Assembly (NCBI GenBank): GCA_964385235.1
Contig: CAYLOD010000022.1
Span: forward strand, 1-23,069
DNA from: Pseudoruminococcus sp964385235
Lineage (GTDB): Bacteria; Bacillota; Clostridia; Oscillospirales; Acutalibacteraceae
Reading direction: 5' to 3'
Length of the DNA: 23,069 bases
Part shown: in pieces, positions 15,088-22,326 of the stretch
How positions within the stretch are numbered: position 1 is the first letter of the stretch
Layout: each line of letters starts with the position of its first letter
Translations under genes and position numbers: made by a program
Notes under the pieces: generated by a model
What the model was told of the DNA's origin: nothing
What the model saw: only the letters and a program-made list of their open reading frames with translations
Database searches by the model: none

Positions 15088-15507
15088 TTGAATAAAGAAG
15101 AACTTAAAGGCGTTATTCCGCATAGAAATTCAATGCTTCTTATTGACGAGGCGACTAAGGTATCGGAGGATACTTCTGTCGGCAAAAAGAAAATAACAGG
15201 CGACGAGTGGTTTCTCGACGGTCACTTTCCCGGCAATCCGATCGTTCCGGGAGTTATCCTATGCGAAATGATGGCGCAGACAAGTTCCGTCATAATAGCC
15301 GAAAAATCCGCTGTCAGCACTCCGTACTTTACGAGCATCAATAACGCGCGCTTCAGGGGTATGGTTCGCCCCGGAGATACATTCGAGATAGAGTGCAAGC
15401 TCACAAAAAACCGCGGCAAGTTCTATTTTATCAAGGGCAAAGGCACTGTGAACGGTAAGCTGTGCGTTACTGCGGAATTTTCTTTTGCACTTGTCGAAAG
15501 GGAGTAA
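15088..15507 (+). CDS. fabZ: 3-hydroxyacyl-ACP dehydratase (FabZ)
   Basis: FabZ removes water from 3-hydroxyacyl-ACP to make trans-2-enoyl-ACP. The hot-dog-fold signature is complete: IPHRNSMLLID, then DGHFPGNPIVPGVILCEMMAQ with the catalytic His in GHFPGNP and the Glu in the following helix. The start is taken as TTG at 15088, because AAAGGA lies ten bases upstream and translation gives MNKEELKGVIPHR, the usual N-terminus, and 139 residues, the usual length. A TTG at 15013 would add 25 residues without family support. accC starts five bases after its stop. Confidence 0.92.
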   Translation: MNKEELKGVIPHRNSMLLIDEATKVSEDTSVGKKKITGDEWFLDGHFPGNPIVPGVILCEMMAQTSSVIIAEKSAVSTPYFTSINNARFRGMVRPGDTFEIECKLTKNRGKFYFIKGKGTVNGKLCVTAEFSFALVERE

Positions 15508-15512
15508 GGGCA

Positions 15513-16896
15513 TTGTTTTCTAAGATTTTGATCGCCAACAGAGGCGAAATAGCCGTCAGAATAATACGAGCCTGCCGCGAAATGGGCATTTCTACGGTTG
15601 CCGTGTATTCTCAGGCGGACAAAGACGCGCTTCACGTCAGCATAGCCGACGAGAGCTACTGCATCGGCGGGCCTCAGGTCGCTGACAGCTACCTTAACAT
15701 GGCGGCTATACTCACGGTCGCCATACTTTCAGGCGCTCAGGCTATTCACCCCGGATACGGGCTGCTTTCGGAAAACGCGAAGTTTGTTTCTCTTTGCGAG
15801 AAATGCAATATAGAGTTTATCGGTCCGTCAAGCGAAATGATCTCCAAGCTCGGCAATAAGGACGAGGCGCGCAGAACCATGAAAAACGCGGGTGTTCCCG
15901 TCACTCCGGGAACGGATGTTATCGACGATGTTAAAGTCGCAAAGCAAAAGGCAAAGGAAATCGGCTTCCCTGTCCTCATCAAGGCGCGTTCGGGCGGCGG
16001 CGGACGCGGCATACGTTTAGTCCGCGCGGAGAAGGAGTTTGATAACGCTTTCTTTTCCGCTTCGGCGGAGGCCGCCGGCGCATTCGGCGACGGCGCCGTT
16101 TACATTGAAAAATACCTTAAGCCGGTAAAACATATCGAAATGCAGCTTCTTTGCGACANNNNNNNNNNGCGACAAATACGGAAATGTGGATTGCCTCGGC
16201 GATCGCGAATGCTCCATTCAGCGTAAAAACCAGAAGCTCATTGAGGAGTCACCCTCCCCCGCCATCACACCCGAAATCCGCGCTAATATGATGGACGCCG
16301 CGAAAAAGGCAGCTATCGCTGTAGGATATGAAAACGCGGGGACAGTCGAGTTTCTGCTCGACGAAAATAAGAATTTCTACTTTATGGAAATGAATACAAG
16401 ACTTCAGGTCGAGCACCCCGTAACCGAAATGGTAACGGGCATTGACCTCGTTCAGTGGCAGATAAGAATAGCCGCGGGCGCGAGGCTCACTGTAACTCAG
16501 GAGAAGGTTTACCTCCACGGCAACGCTATCGAGTGCCGCATAAACTCCGAGGATCCCGACAACGGCTTCAGACCGAGCTGCGGCACGATAAACCTGCTGC
16601 ACATACCGGGCGGCCCCAATGTCAGGTTTGATACTGCTATCTATCAGGACTACACAGTACCTCCGTACTATGACTCGATGATAGGCAAACTCATAGTTCA
16701 GGCCCGCTCCAGAGAGCTTGCTATCCGTAAGATGAAGATGGCGCTGAGCGAACTTATTATTCTCGGTGTTATCCATAACCGCGGACTGCACCTCGATATT
16801 CTCTCCGACAAGGATTTTGTCAACGGCACATATACGACAAGCTTTATGGAGGAATTTGAGGAGCGCCGCCGTCAGGCAAAAAAGGAAAATGAATGA
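15513..16896 (+). CDS. accC: Acetyl-CoA carboxylase, biotin carboxylase subunit (AccC), broken by an assembly gap
   Basis: AccC uses ATP and bicarbonate to carboxylate the biotin on AccB. The TTG at 15513 gives MFSKILIANRGEIAVRIIRAC, the standard start, with AAAGGGAG ahead of it inside the end of fabZ. K116 (GNKDEAR) and K158 (IKARSGGGGRGIRLV) are ATP-site residues; MEMNTRLQVEHPVTE is the catalytic ATP-grasp segment in the second half. Ten N interrupt the gene at 16159-16168 and put the two halves out of frame as written. The six bases GCGACA occur on both sides; overlapping them gives a continuous LLCDKYGNV reading, and a protein of 455 residues, normal for AccC. I consider the gene intact in the organism. 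Confidence 0.93.
16159..16168. other. Assembly gap (10 N) inside accC
   Basis: Ten unknown bases join two contigs. GCGACA (16153-16158) before the gap is repeated immediately after it (16169-16174). Removing the N and one copy (16 bases) rejoins the reading frame, so the true gap length is probably zero with a short overlap. Confidence 0.9.
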
Positions 16897-16947
16897 TTGT
16901 CACGCGTTCTGCGCATAAATAAAAACGCAGCGTAAAAGGAAGTGTAT

Positions 16948-17829
16948 ATGCAGATGTTTTCTCCCGATATTTTTAATTTTATGAAGCCTAAAAACGAGCT
17001 TGAAGATCAGGAGGGCGAATGGGCCGAAACCCGCCCGTATGTCCCCGACGAGCTTTGGGTGAAATGTCCTTCATGCAAAAATATGCTGCTCACCTCCGAT
17101 CTTGAGGACAACATGAAAGTTTGCAGCAAGTGCGGGCATCACTTCCGCATTAACGCCCGTTACAGAATAAACATAACGGTTGACGAGGGTACGTTTAAGG
17201 AAATGGACGCGGAGCTTACCTCAAAGAATATCCTTGACTTCCCCGATTATTCAAAGAAGCTACGGGACGCTAAGACAGCGAGCGGTGAGAACGAATCCGT
17301 CATATGCGGCACCGCAGAGATAGAAGGCTCAAAAACCGTTATTTGCGTTATGGACTCTTCGTTTATGATGGGGTCTATGGGTACAGTGACAGGTGAAAAA
17401 ATAACACGCGCCTTTGAATATGCCACCGACAACAGTCTGCCCGTCATTGTATTTACCGTTTCGGGCGGCGCCCGTATGCAGGAGGGTATTCTCTCGCTGA
17501 TGCAGATGGCTAAGACAAGCGGAGCCGTTAAGCGTCACAGCGACAAGGGCTTGCTGTATATAACGGTTCTTACCGACCCCACAACGGGCGGCGTTACCGC
17601 GAGCTTTGCCATGGAGGGCGACATTATACTTTCAGAGCCGAAAGCCCTTGTCGGGTTTGCAGGTCCGAGAGTTATTGAGCAGACTATTCGGCAAAAGCTG
17701 CCCAAGGACTTTCAAACAGCGGAGTTTGTCCTTGAAAAGGGCTTTATTGACGCAGTCGTCAGCCGTAATGATATGAAAAAGACTCTTTCCGAGCTTTTAA
17801 AGCTTCATGAAAAGGAGGGAAACCGATGA
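16948..17829 (+). CDS. accD: Acetyl-CoA carboxylase, carboxyltransferase beta subunit (AccD)
   Basis: AccD with AccA transfers the carboxyl group from biotin to acetyl-CoA, giving malonyl-CoA. The 293-residue protein has the N-terminal zinc ribbon C40-x2-C43-x15-C59-x2-C62, then the crotonase-like carboxyltransferase domain with GSMGTVTGEKITRA and VSGGARMQEGILSLMQMAK. The ATG at 16948 is chosen because AAAGGA lies seven bases before it; a GTG at 16942 would sit almost on the ribosome binding site. The stop overlaps the accA start (ATGA), which implies translational coupling and equal amounts of both subunits. Confidence 0.94.
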   Translation: MQMFSPDIFNFMKPKNELEDQEGEWAETRPYVPDELWVKCPSCKNMLLTSDLEDNMKVCSKCGHHFRINARYRINITVDEGTFKEMDAELTSKNILDFPDYSKKLRDAKTASGENESVICGTAEIEGSKTVICVMDSSFMMGSMGTVTGEKITRAFEYATDNSLPVIVFTVSGGARMQEGILSLMQMAKTSGAVKRHSDKGLLYITVLTDPTTGGVTASFAMEGDIILSEPKALVGFAGPRVIEQTIRQKLPKDFQTAEFVLEKGFIDAVVSRNDMKKTLSELLKLHEKEGNR

Positions 17830-18641
17830 GCGCTATTGACAGAGTAAACGCCGCGAGAGCGAACAACCGACCGACCTCAATAGACTATATTACAAAGATT
17901 TTCGGCGACTCCTTTTTTGAGCTTCACGGTGACCGCAGATTCGGCGACGATAAGGCTGTCGTGGGCGGTATCGCGAGACTCAACGGTCTGCCCGTAACGG
18001 TCATAGGCATAGAAAAGGGCAGGACACTCAACGAGCGCATGGAGAGAAACTTCGGTATGGCTCATCCGGAGGGCTACCGCAAGGCGCTCCGCCTCATGAA
18101 ACAGGCTGAAAAGTTCAGACGTCCCGTAATATGCTTTGTCGATACGTCGGGAGCATACTGCGGCATAGGCGCGGAGGAGCGCGGTCAGGGACAGGCTATC
18201 GCGGAAAATCTCATGGAGATGATGACGCTTAAAACGCCTATCCTCTCTATACTCATCGGAGAGGGCGGAAGCGGCGGCGCTTTGGCTCTGGCTGTTGCCG
18301 ACGAGGTATGGATGCTCGAAAATGCTATATACTCGGTCATATCGCCCGAGGGCTGCGCGAGCATTCTATGGAAGGATTCCTCTAAGACCGCCGAGGCGTC
18401 GGAATGTCTGAAGATAACCTCACAGGATTTATTCTCACTGGGTGTTATCGAGAGAATTATTCGTGAGCCGAAGGATCTCGACAGCAAACTGTTTGCCGGG
18501 CTTAAAAACCTGATCGCTCAAACCGTACAGAAAAAGCTTGATCAGCCTGTCGATACACTGCTTGAGAACAGATACAACCGTTTCAGAAAGCTCGGACAGG
18601 ATTTTGCCCTCCAAGACGAAACCCTTTCCGATACAAAGTAA
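17826..18641 (+). CDS. accA: Acetyl-CoA carboxylase, carboxyltransferase alpha subunit (AccA)
   Basis: AccA is the partner of AccD in the carboxyltransferase. The 271-residue protein has FVDTSGAYCGIGAEERGQG (104-122; related proteins usually have DTPGAYPG) and GEGGSGGALALAVADEVWML (145-164), the oxyanion and CoA-binding region. It is shorter than the 319-residue E. coli protein at both ends but within the range for Firmicutes. AAGGAGG lies in the end of accD, nine bases before the ATG, and the two genes overlap by four bases. It is the last gene of the operon; a strong terminator follows 24 bases after the stop. Confidence 0.94.
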   Translation: MSAIDRVNAARANNRPTSIDYITKIFGDSFFELHGDRRFGDDKAVVGGIARLNGLPVTVIGIEKGRTLNERMERNFGMAHPEGYRKALRLMKQAEKFRRPVICFVDTSGAYCGIGAEERGQGQAIAENLMEMMTLKTPILSILIGEGGSGGALALAVADEVWMLENAIYSVISPEGCASILWKDSSKTAEASECLKITSQDLFSLGVIERIIREPKDLDSKLFAGLKNLIAQTVQKKLDQPVDTLLENRYNRFRKLGQDFALQDETLSDTK

Positions 18642-18665
18642 AAATATAAATAATCTGATACAGCT

Positions 18666-18703
18666 AAAAAGAGCGGCGAGATTTCATTCTCGCCGCTCTT
18701 TTT
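18666..18703 (+). terminator. Intrinsic terminator of the fab/acc operon
   Basis: GAGCGGCGAGA (18671-18681) pairs perfectly with TCTCGCCGCTC (18688-18698) around a six-base loop and is followed by TTTTT (18699-18703). Five A precede the stem, so it could also work for the converging leftward transcript. Confidence 0.93.
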
Positions 18704-18748
18704 AATTATCCGTTTTTATCCGGCCTGTTATTTCCCATAAAAAGGAAT

Positions 18749-18774
18749 GGGACAGAAGCCAAGACTTCTGTCCC
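18749..18774 (-). terminator. Intrinsic terminator of the sugar ABC ATPase gene
   Basis: GGGACAGAAG (18749-18758) pairs perfectly with CTTCTGTCCC (18765-18774) around a six-base loop. On the minus strand the stem is followed by ATTCCTTTTT, and it lies 18 bases after the stop of the leftward ATPase gene. The T-run is offset from the stem by five bases, so the neighbouring bidirectional hairpin may act as a second stop. Confidence 0.7.
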
Positions 18775-18792
18775 GAAAAAATGGCAAATATA

Positions 18793-19902
18793 TCAGTTTG
18801 TGATAGTTTTCTCTGTTTCCTTATCGAAGATATGAACTTTCTCAACGTCGAAAGCGATCTCGATAGGCTCACCCGCTTGAGCGGTTGAGGACGGGTCAAC
18901 TCTCGCGATGGCGGATTCACCCTCGATTGTCATATAGACATAGATCTCAGCGCCCATAAGCTCGGTAACTTCAACCTGTGCCTCGATAATGTCTGTTGCT
19001 CTCTCAAGGAACTCAGGATCGTCATGGACGTCCTCGGGACGGATTCCGAGAATAACATCTCTCCCGACAAACTTGGCGAGAACGTTGTTCTTGTTCTTTG
19101 ATTCGGGAAGCGGTATAGTGTACTTGCCAAAGGAAACGCCGTAGTCATCGCCCGCTCTTACGATAGTAGCATTGATGAAGTTCATCTGAGGCGCGCCCAT
19201 AAAGCCCGCGACAAAGAGATTGCAGGGCTTGTCATAGAGATTCTGAGGAGTATCGACCTGCTGAATGAAGCCGTCCTTCATAACAACGATTCTGTCGCCC
19301 ATCGTCATAGCTTCTGTCTGGTCATGGGTAACATAGATAAATGTTGTTCCGAGTCTTTTGTGAAGCTTAGAGATCTCTGTTCTCATCTGAGTACGGAGCT
19401 TTGCGTCGAGGTTTGAAAGAGGCTCGTCGAGAAGGAAGACCTTCGGGTCACGAACGATAGCACGGCCGAGAGCGACACGCTGTCTTTGACCGCCGGAGAG
19501 AGCCTTCGGCTTTCTTTCGAGAAGATGTGATATATCAAGGATCCTTGCCGCTTCCTCAACTCTTCTGCGTGTTTCCTCCTTAGGAGTTTTGCGGAGCTTA
19601 AGACCGAAAGCCATATTATCGTAAACAGTCATATGCGGATACAGAGCGTAGTTCTGGAAAACCATTGCTATATCTCTGTCCTTAGGTGAAATATCGTTTG
19701 ATAGCGTATCGCCGATATAAAGCTCACCCTTGGTGATTTCCTCAAGACCCGCGATCATACGGAGAGTCGTTGACTTGCCGCAGCCCGAAGGACCAACGAA
19801 GATGATAAATTCCTTATCTTCGATTTCAAGGTTAAAATCGCTAACGGCAACAACATTACCGTCATAGATTTTGTATACGTTTCTTAGTGATAGACTTGCC
19901 AT
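18793..19902 (-). CDS. Sugar ABC importer ATP-binding protein (MsmK/UgpC type)
   Basis: This cytoplasmic ATPase energises carbohydrate importers. The 369 residues hold Walker A GPSGCGKST (37-45), the Q-loop at Q83 (VFQNYALYPH), the ABC signature LSGGQ (135-139), Walker B VFLLDE (155-160) and the switch His H193 (THDQ). A C-terminal TOBE-type domain (about 235-369, with LGIRPEDV) is typical of the MalK/MsmK/UgpC group. No binding protein or permease lies nearby. Stand-alone MsmK proteins of this kind are known to serve several sugar importers encoded elsewhere, which is the likely role. AGGAGG lies eight bases before the ATG. A 19-bp palindrome lies in its leader. Confidence 0.93.
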   Translation of the reverse strand: MASLSLRNVYKIYDGNVVAVSDFNLEIEDKEFIIFVGPSGCGKSTTLRMIAGLEEITKGELYIGDTLSNDISPKDRDIAMVFQNYALYPHMTVYDNMAFGLKLRKTPKEETRRRVEEAARILDISHLLERKPKALSGGQRQRVALGRAIVRDPKVFLLDEPLSNLDAKLRTQMRTEISKLHKRLGTTFIYVTHDQTEAMTMGDRIVVMKDGFIQQVDTPQNLYDKPCNLFVAGFMGAPQMNFINATIVRAGDDYGVSFGKYTIPLPESKNKNNVLAKFVGRDVILGIRPEDVHDDPEFLERATDIIEAQVEVTELMGAEIYVYMTIEGESAIARVDPSSTAQAGEPIEIAFDVEKVHIFDKETEKTITN

Positions 19903-19963
19903 AATTTGTTCCTCCTGTGGTTACCCGTAAAATTCGATAGGAATATAATAACAGATTTTATTT

Positions 19964-19982
19964 AAAAATGAAATTCATTTTT
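19964..19982. promoter_or_regulatory. 19-bp palindrome in the leader of the sugar ATPase gene (candidate operator)
   Basis: AAAAATGAA and TTCATTTTT form a perfect inverted repeat around a single A. It lies between the candidate promoter and the start of the ATPase gene. It shares TGAAA...TTCA symmetry with sites of LacI-type sugar regulators but lacks the central CG of a CcpA site, so the regulator is unknown. The core AAATGAAATTCA recurs at 20115-20126. Confidence 0.35.
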
Positions 19983-20070
19983 TTACTAAATCTTAGGTCA
20001 ATACTTTAGATATATTTCACATAAGCCAAAAAAATTTTTAATTTTATGTACAACTTGCACACTATCTAAT

Positions 20071-20099
20071 ATTATAAAAGATGGAATTTATGTTATTAA
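20071..20099 (-). promoter_or_regulatory. Candidate promoter of the sugar ATPase gene
   Basis: On the minus strand TTAATA (20099-20094) and TATAAT (20076-20071) are 17 bases apart. It would give a leader of about 160 bases that contains the 19-bp palindrome. It starts just after the stop of the upstream pseudouridine synthase gene. Confidence 0.5.
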
Positions 20100-20123
20100 A
20101 AACAATAAAAAATCAAATGAAAT

Positions 20124-20876
20124 TCACTGTAAGGCCCTGCTCCCGCTCAACGCAAGCCCGGCCTCATCGGGCGTCATTTCCCTTGAATTTCCCGCGGGCA
20201 GACCGGCGTCGAGAGAAAGCTCCCCTACTCTTATACGTTTAAGCTCCAGCACCTCCGCGCCGACCGCGTGAAACATACGCTTTATCTGATGGAACTTCCC
20301 CTCGCATATCTCGACAAGGGCTGTCCTCTCGCCTGTTATCCTCATTGTGGCGGGTTTAAAGTCATCTCCGCCCTCGCTTATTCCCGCCTTAAACGCCTTA
20401 ATATCCTCATCGGCAAGCGCGCGGTCAACGGCGACCTCGTACAGCTTACAGACATGGCTTTTCGGTGAAAGCATCTTGTGGGCAAAATCGCCGTCGTCGG
20501 TTATTATGAGCAGACCTTCGGTATTTCTGTCGAGCCTTCCGGCGGGAAACAAATCCTTTCTGCGAAGTTCCTCCGGCAGCAGATCAAGAACAGTTTTTTC
20601 ACGGCTGTCTTTGCTCGCGGACAATATGCCCTTTGGCTTGTTGAGCATTATATATACGAACCGCTTATATGAAACGGCTGTACCGTCAACCGTTATCTCG
20701 CATGAATACGGATCAAATTTTTCCTCCGATTTTTTCACCGCCTGACCGTTCACCCTTACTCTGCCCTGCTTTATCAGGGCTTTTATTTCCTTTCGGGAAG
20801 CGATATTTTGCGACGACAGTATTTTATCAATTCTTAAAGGCTCCATAGGCATATCCCCCGGGACTGATTTTACCAT
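20124..20876 (-). CDS. RsuA/RluB-family rRNA pseudouridine synthase
   Basis: The enzyme turns a specific uridine of rRNA into pseudouridine. The 250 residues start with an S4 RNA-binding domain (about 13-58: LRIDKILSSQNIASRKEIKA). The catalytic domain follows, with the invariant Asp D116 in PAGRLDRNTEGLLIITDDG, the segment KLYEVAV and the closing motif EGKFHQIKRMFHAVG. The small-subunit (RsuA) and large-subunit (RluB) members cannot be told apart here. Two starts are possible: 20876, with GAGG six bases upstream, and 20846, which gives MEPLRIDKIL, closer to relatives, with a weaker GGGGG. It reads towards the sugar ATPase gene, but the two are probably separate units. Confidence 0.9.
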   Translation of the reverse strand: MVKSVPGDMPMEPLRIDKILSSQNIASRKEIKALIKQGRVRVNGQAVKKSEEKFDPYSCEITVDGTAVSYKRFVYIMLNKPKGILSASKDSREKTVLDLLPEELRRKDLFPAGRLDRNTEGLLIITDDGDFAHKMLSPKSHVCKLYEVAVDRALADEDIKAFKAGISEGGDDFKPATMRITGERTALVEICEGKFHQIKRMFHAVGAEVLELKRIRVGELSLDAGLPAGNSREMTPDEAGLALSGSRALQ

Positions 20877-20977
20877 ATCGTTCCTCGCCGCGCAAGGGAG
20901 GAGAGAATAAATCTAACCTACGATTCGACAATCTCAGGTAACGTTATAATATGTTTCCCGTAAATTTCCTGTTCTGT

Positions 20978-21007
20978 TTGACAACAACTTGCGGATAATA
21001 GTATAAT
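20978..21007 (+). promoter_or_regulatory. Consensus promoter of the glycosyltransferase gene
   Basis: TTGACA (20978-20983) and TATAAT (21002-21007) are both perfect hexamers, 18 bases apart. Transcription would start near 21014, giving a leader of only about 16 bases, just enough for the ribosome binding site. Confidence 0.8.
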
Positions 21008-21029
21008 GAACTTGAAATGAGGGACAATT

Positions 21030-22211
21030 ATGAGCTTAACGGTTTCGATATGTGTGATCGCCTATAACGAGGAGCATACTATCTCATCTATTCTATCCGA
21101 TATACTGTATCAGAAATATCCGCACGGCCTTACACAAATCATACTTGTAAATTCACGCTCTGAGGACAATACCAAAATGGTAATGGAGCGGTTCTCCGAT
21201 TCAAATTCCGATGAATATATATCAGTAGACGTACTTGAAAACGATAAGCGCTCACAAGCGGCGGGCTGGAATGTCGCCCTGAAAAACGCTGTCGGCGACG
21301 TGATTATACGTGTAGACGCCCACGCCTCGATACCCGATGATTTTATTTCAAAAAACATAGCCGTTATCGAAAGCGGTGAAAATATCAGCGGCGGTTCACG
21401 GCCCAATATTATCGTTGACGAAACCCCCATGAAACAAACGCTGCTGCTGGCTGAAAGCTCCATGTTCGGAAGTTCCGCAGCCTCTTACCGCAGGGCGGGC
21501 GACAGGAAAAAATACGTTGACTCTCTGTTTCACGCGGCGTACAGGCGCGAGGTGTTCGAGAATGTGGGCGGCTTCGACGAATCCCTCGGCAGAACGGAGG
21601 ATAACGAGATCCATTACAGGATACGCCGGGCGGGCTATAAGTTCTGTTTTTCGCCCGATATAATATCGTACCAGCAAACACGGGCGACACTCGGCAAAAT
21701 GCTGGGGCAAAAATACGGGAACGGCAAGTGGATAGGTCTTACCCTCGGTGTATGTCCGAAATGCTTCTCGGTATTCCACTTTGTTCCGTTCTGTTTTGTG
21801 CTTGCTATAATCGGCTGCATAACCCTGAGCGTTATTGGCGCGGTATACGGTATGCCGGTACTAAGCATACCGTTATACGCGCTCATTATTCTGTATATCT
21901 CTGCTGATATTTTTATGACCGTTACAGCGGTTATTCCCGCAAAGAAAAATCTCTCGAATCTGCTTCTGCCGATAATATTCCCAATGCTCCATATATCATA
22001 CGGCATAGGTACTCTCGTAGGTGTTTTCTGTATGCCGTTCTGGCTTATGAAAAGAGGCGACAAGCCAAACCGTCAAATAGAAGATGTAAAAGCAGAAATG
22101 CAAAGGGTCAGGCAGATTCGACTTAAAAAGTCAAATATTACAAATAAATCTTCAAAATGCGAAAACGGAACTATAGTCGAATGCAGTCCGAATTTAGTAC
22201 AATCAAAATAG
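21030..22211 (+). CDS. Family 2 glycosyltransferase with C-terminal membrane segments (ExoA-like)
   Basis: The 393-residue protein has a GT-A family 2 domain: VSICVIAYNEEHTISSIL (5-22), a nucleotide-sugar site IILVNSRSEDNT (37-48), the metal-binding DxD-type DAH (96-98) and the acceptor-site ED in GRTEDNEIHYRIRRAG (187-202). About three hydrophobic segments (about 250-272, 276-300 and 308-336) anchor it to the membrane. The layout resembles ExoA-like enzymes that add a sugar to a lipid-linked saccharide during exopolysaccharide synthesis. The sugar and acceptor are unknown, and no other polysaccharide genes are in the window. The basic, Ser/Asn-rich last 45 residues are probably disordered. 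GAGGG precedes the ATG by seven bases. Confidence 0.87.
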   Translation: MSLTVSICVIAYNEEHTISSILSDILYQKYPHGLTQIILVNSRSEDNTKMVMERFSDSNSDEYISVDVLENDKRSQAAGWNVALKNAVGDVIIRVDAHASIPDDFISKNIAVIESGENISGGSRPNIIVDETPMKQTLLLAESSMFGSSAASYRRAGDRKKYVDSLFHAAYRREVFENVGGFDESLGRTEDNEIHYRIRRAGYKFCFSPDIISYQQTRATLGKMLGQKYGNGKWIGLTLGVCPKCFSVFHFVPFCFVLAIIGCITLSVIGAVYGMPVLSIPLYALIILYISADIFMTVTAVIPAKKNLSNLLLPIIFPMLHISYGIGTLVGVFCMPFWLMKRGDKPNRQIEDVKAEMQRVRQIRLKKSNITNKSSKCENGTIVECSPNLVQSK

Positions 22212-22219
22212 TATTTTGG

Positions 22220-22240
22220 ATAATTTTTTTAAAAAATTAT
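22220..22240. repeat. 21-bp A/T palindrome after the glycosyltransferase gene
   Basis: ATAATTTTTT and AAAAAATTAT form a perfect inverted repeat around one T, eight bases after the stop. Without GC pairs it is a poor intrinsic terminator, but it is the only hairpin in this gap and might end the transcript weakly. Confidence 0.4.
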
Positions 22241-22258
22241 GAAATTAAATTACAACTA

Positions 22259-22287
22259 TTGAAAAATTACAGAAAATTTAGTATAGT
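22259..22287 (+). promoter_or_regulatory. Promoter of the zinc-ribbon protein gene
   Basis: TTGAAA (22259-22264) and TATAGT (22282-22287) are exactly 17 bases apart, each one base or two from consensus. The start would be near 22294, about 33 bases before the ATG. Confidence 0.6.
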
Positions 22288-22326
22288 TATATTGAAATGA
22301 GTAAACTCTGAAAGCGGTGATAATTT

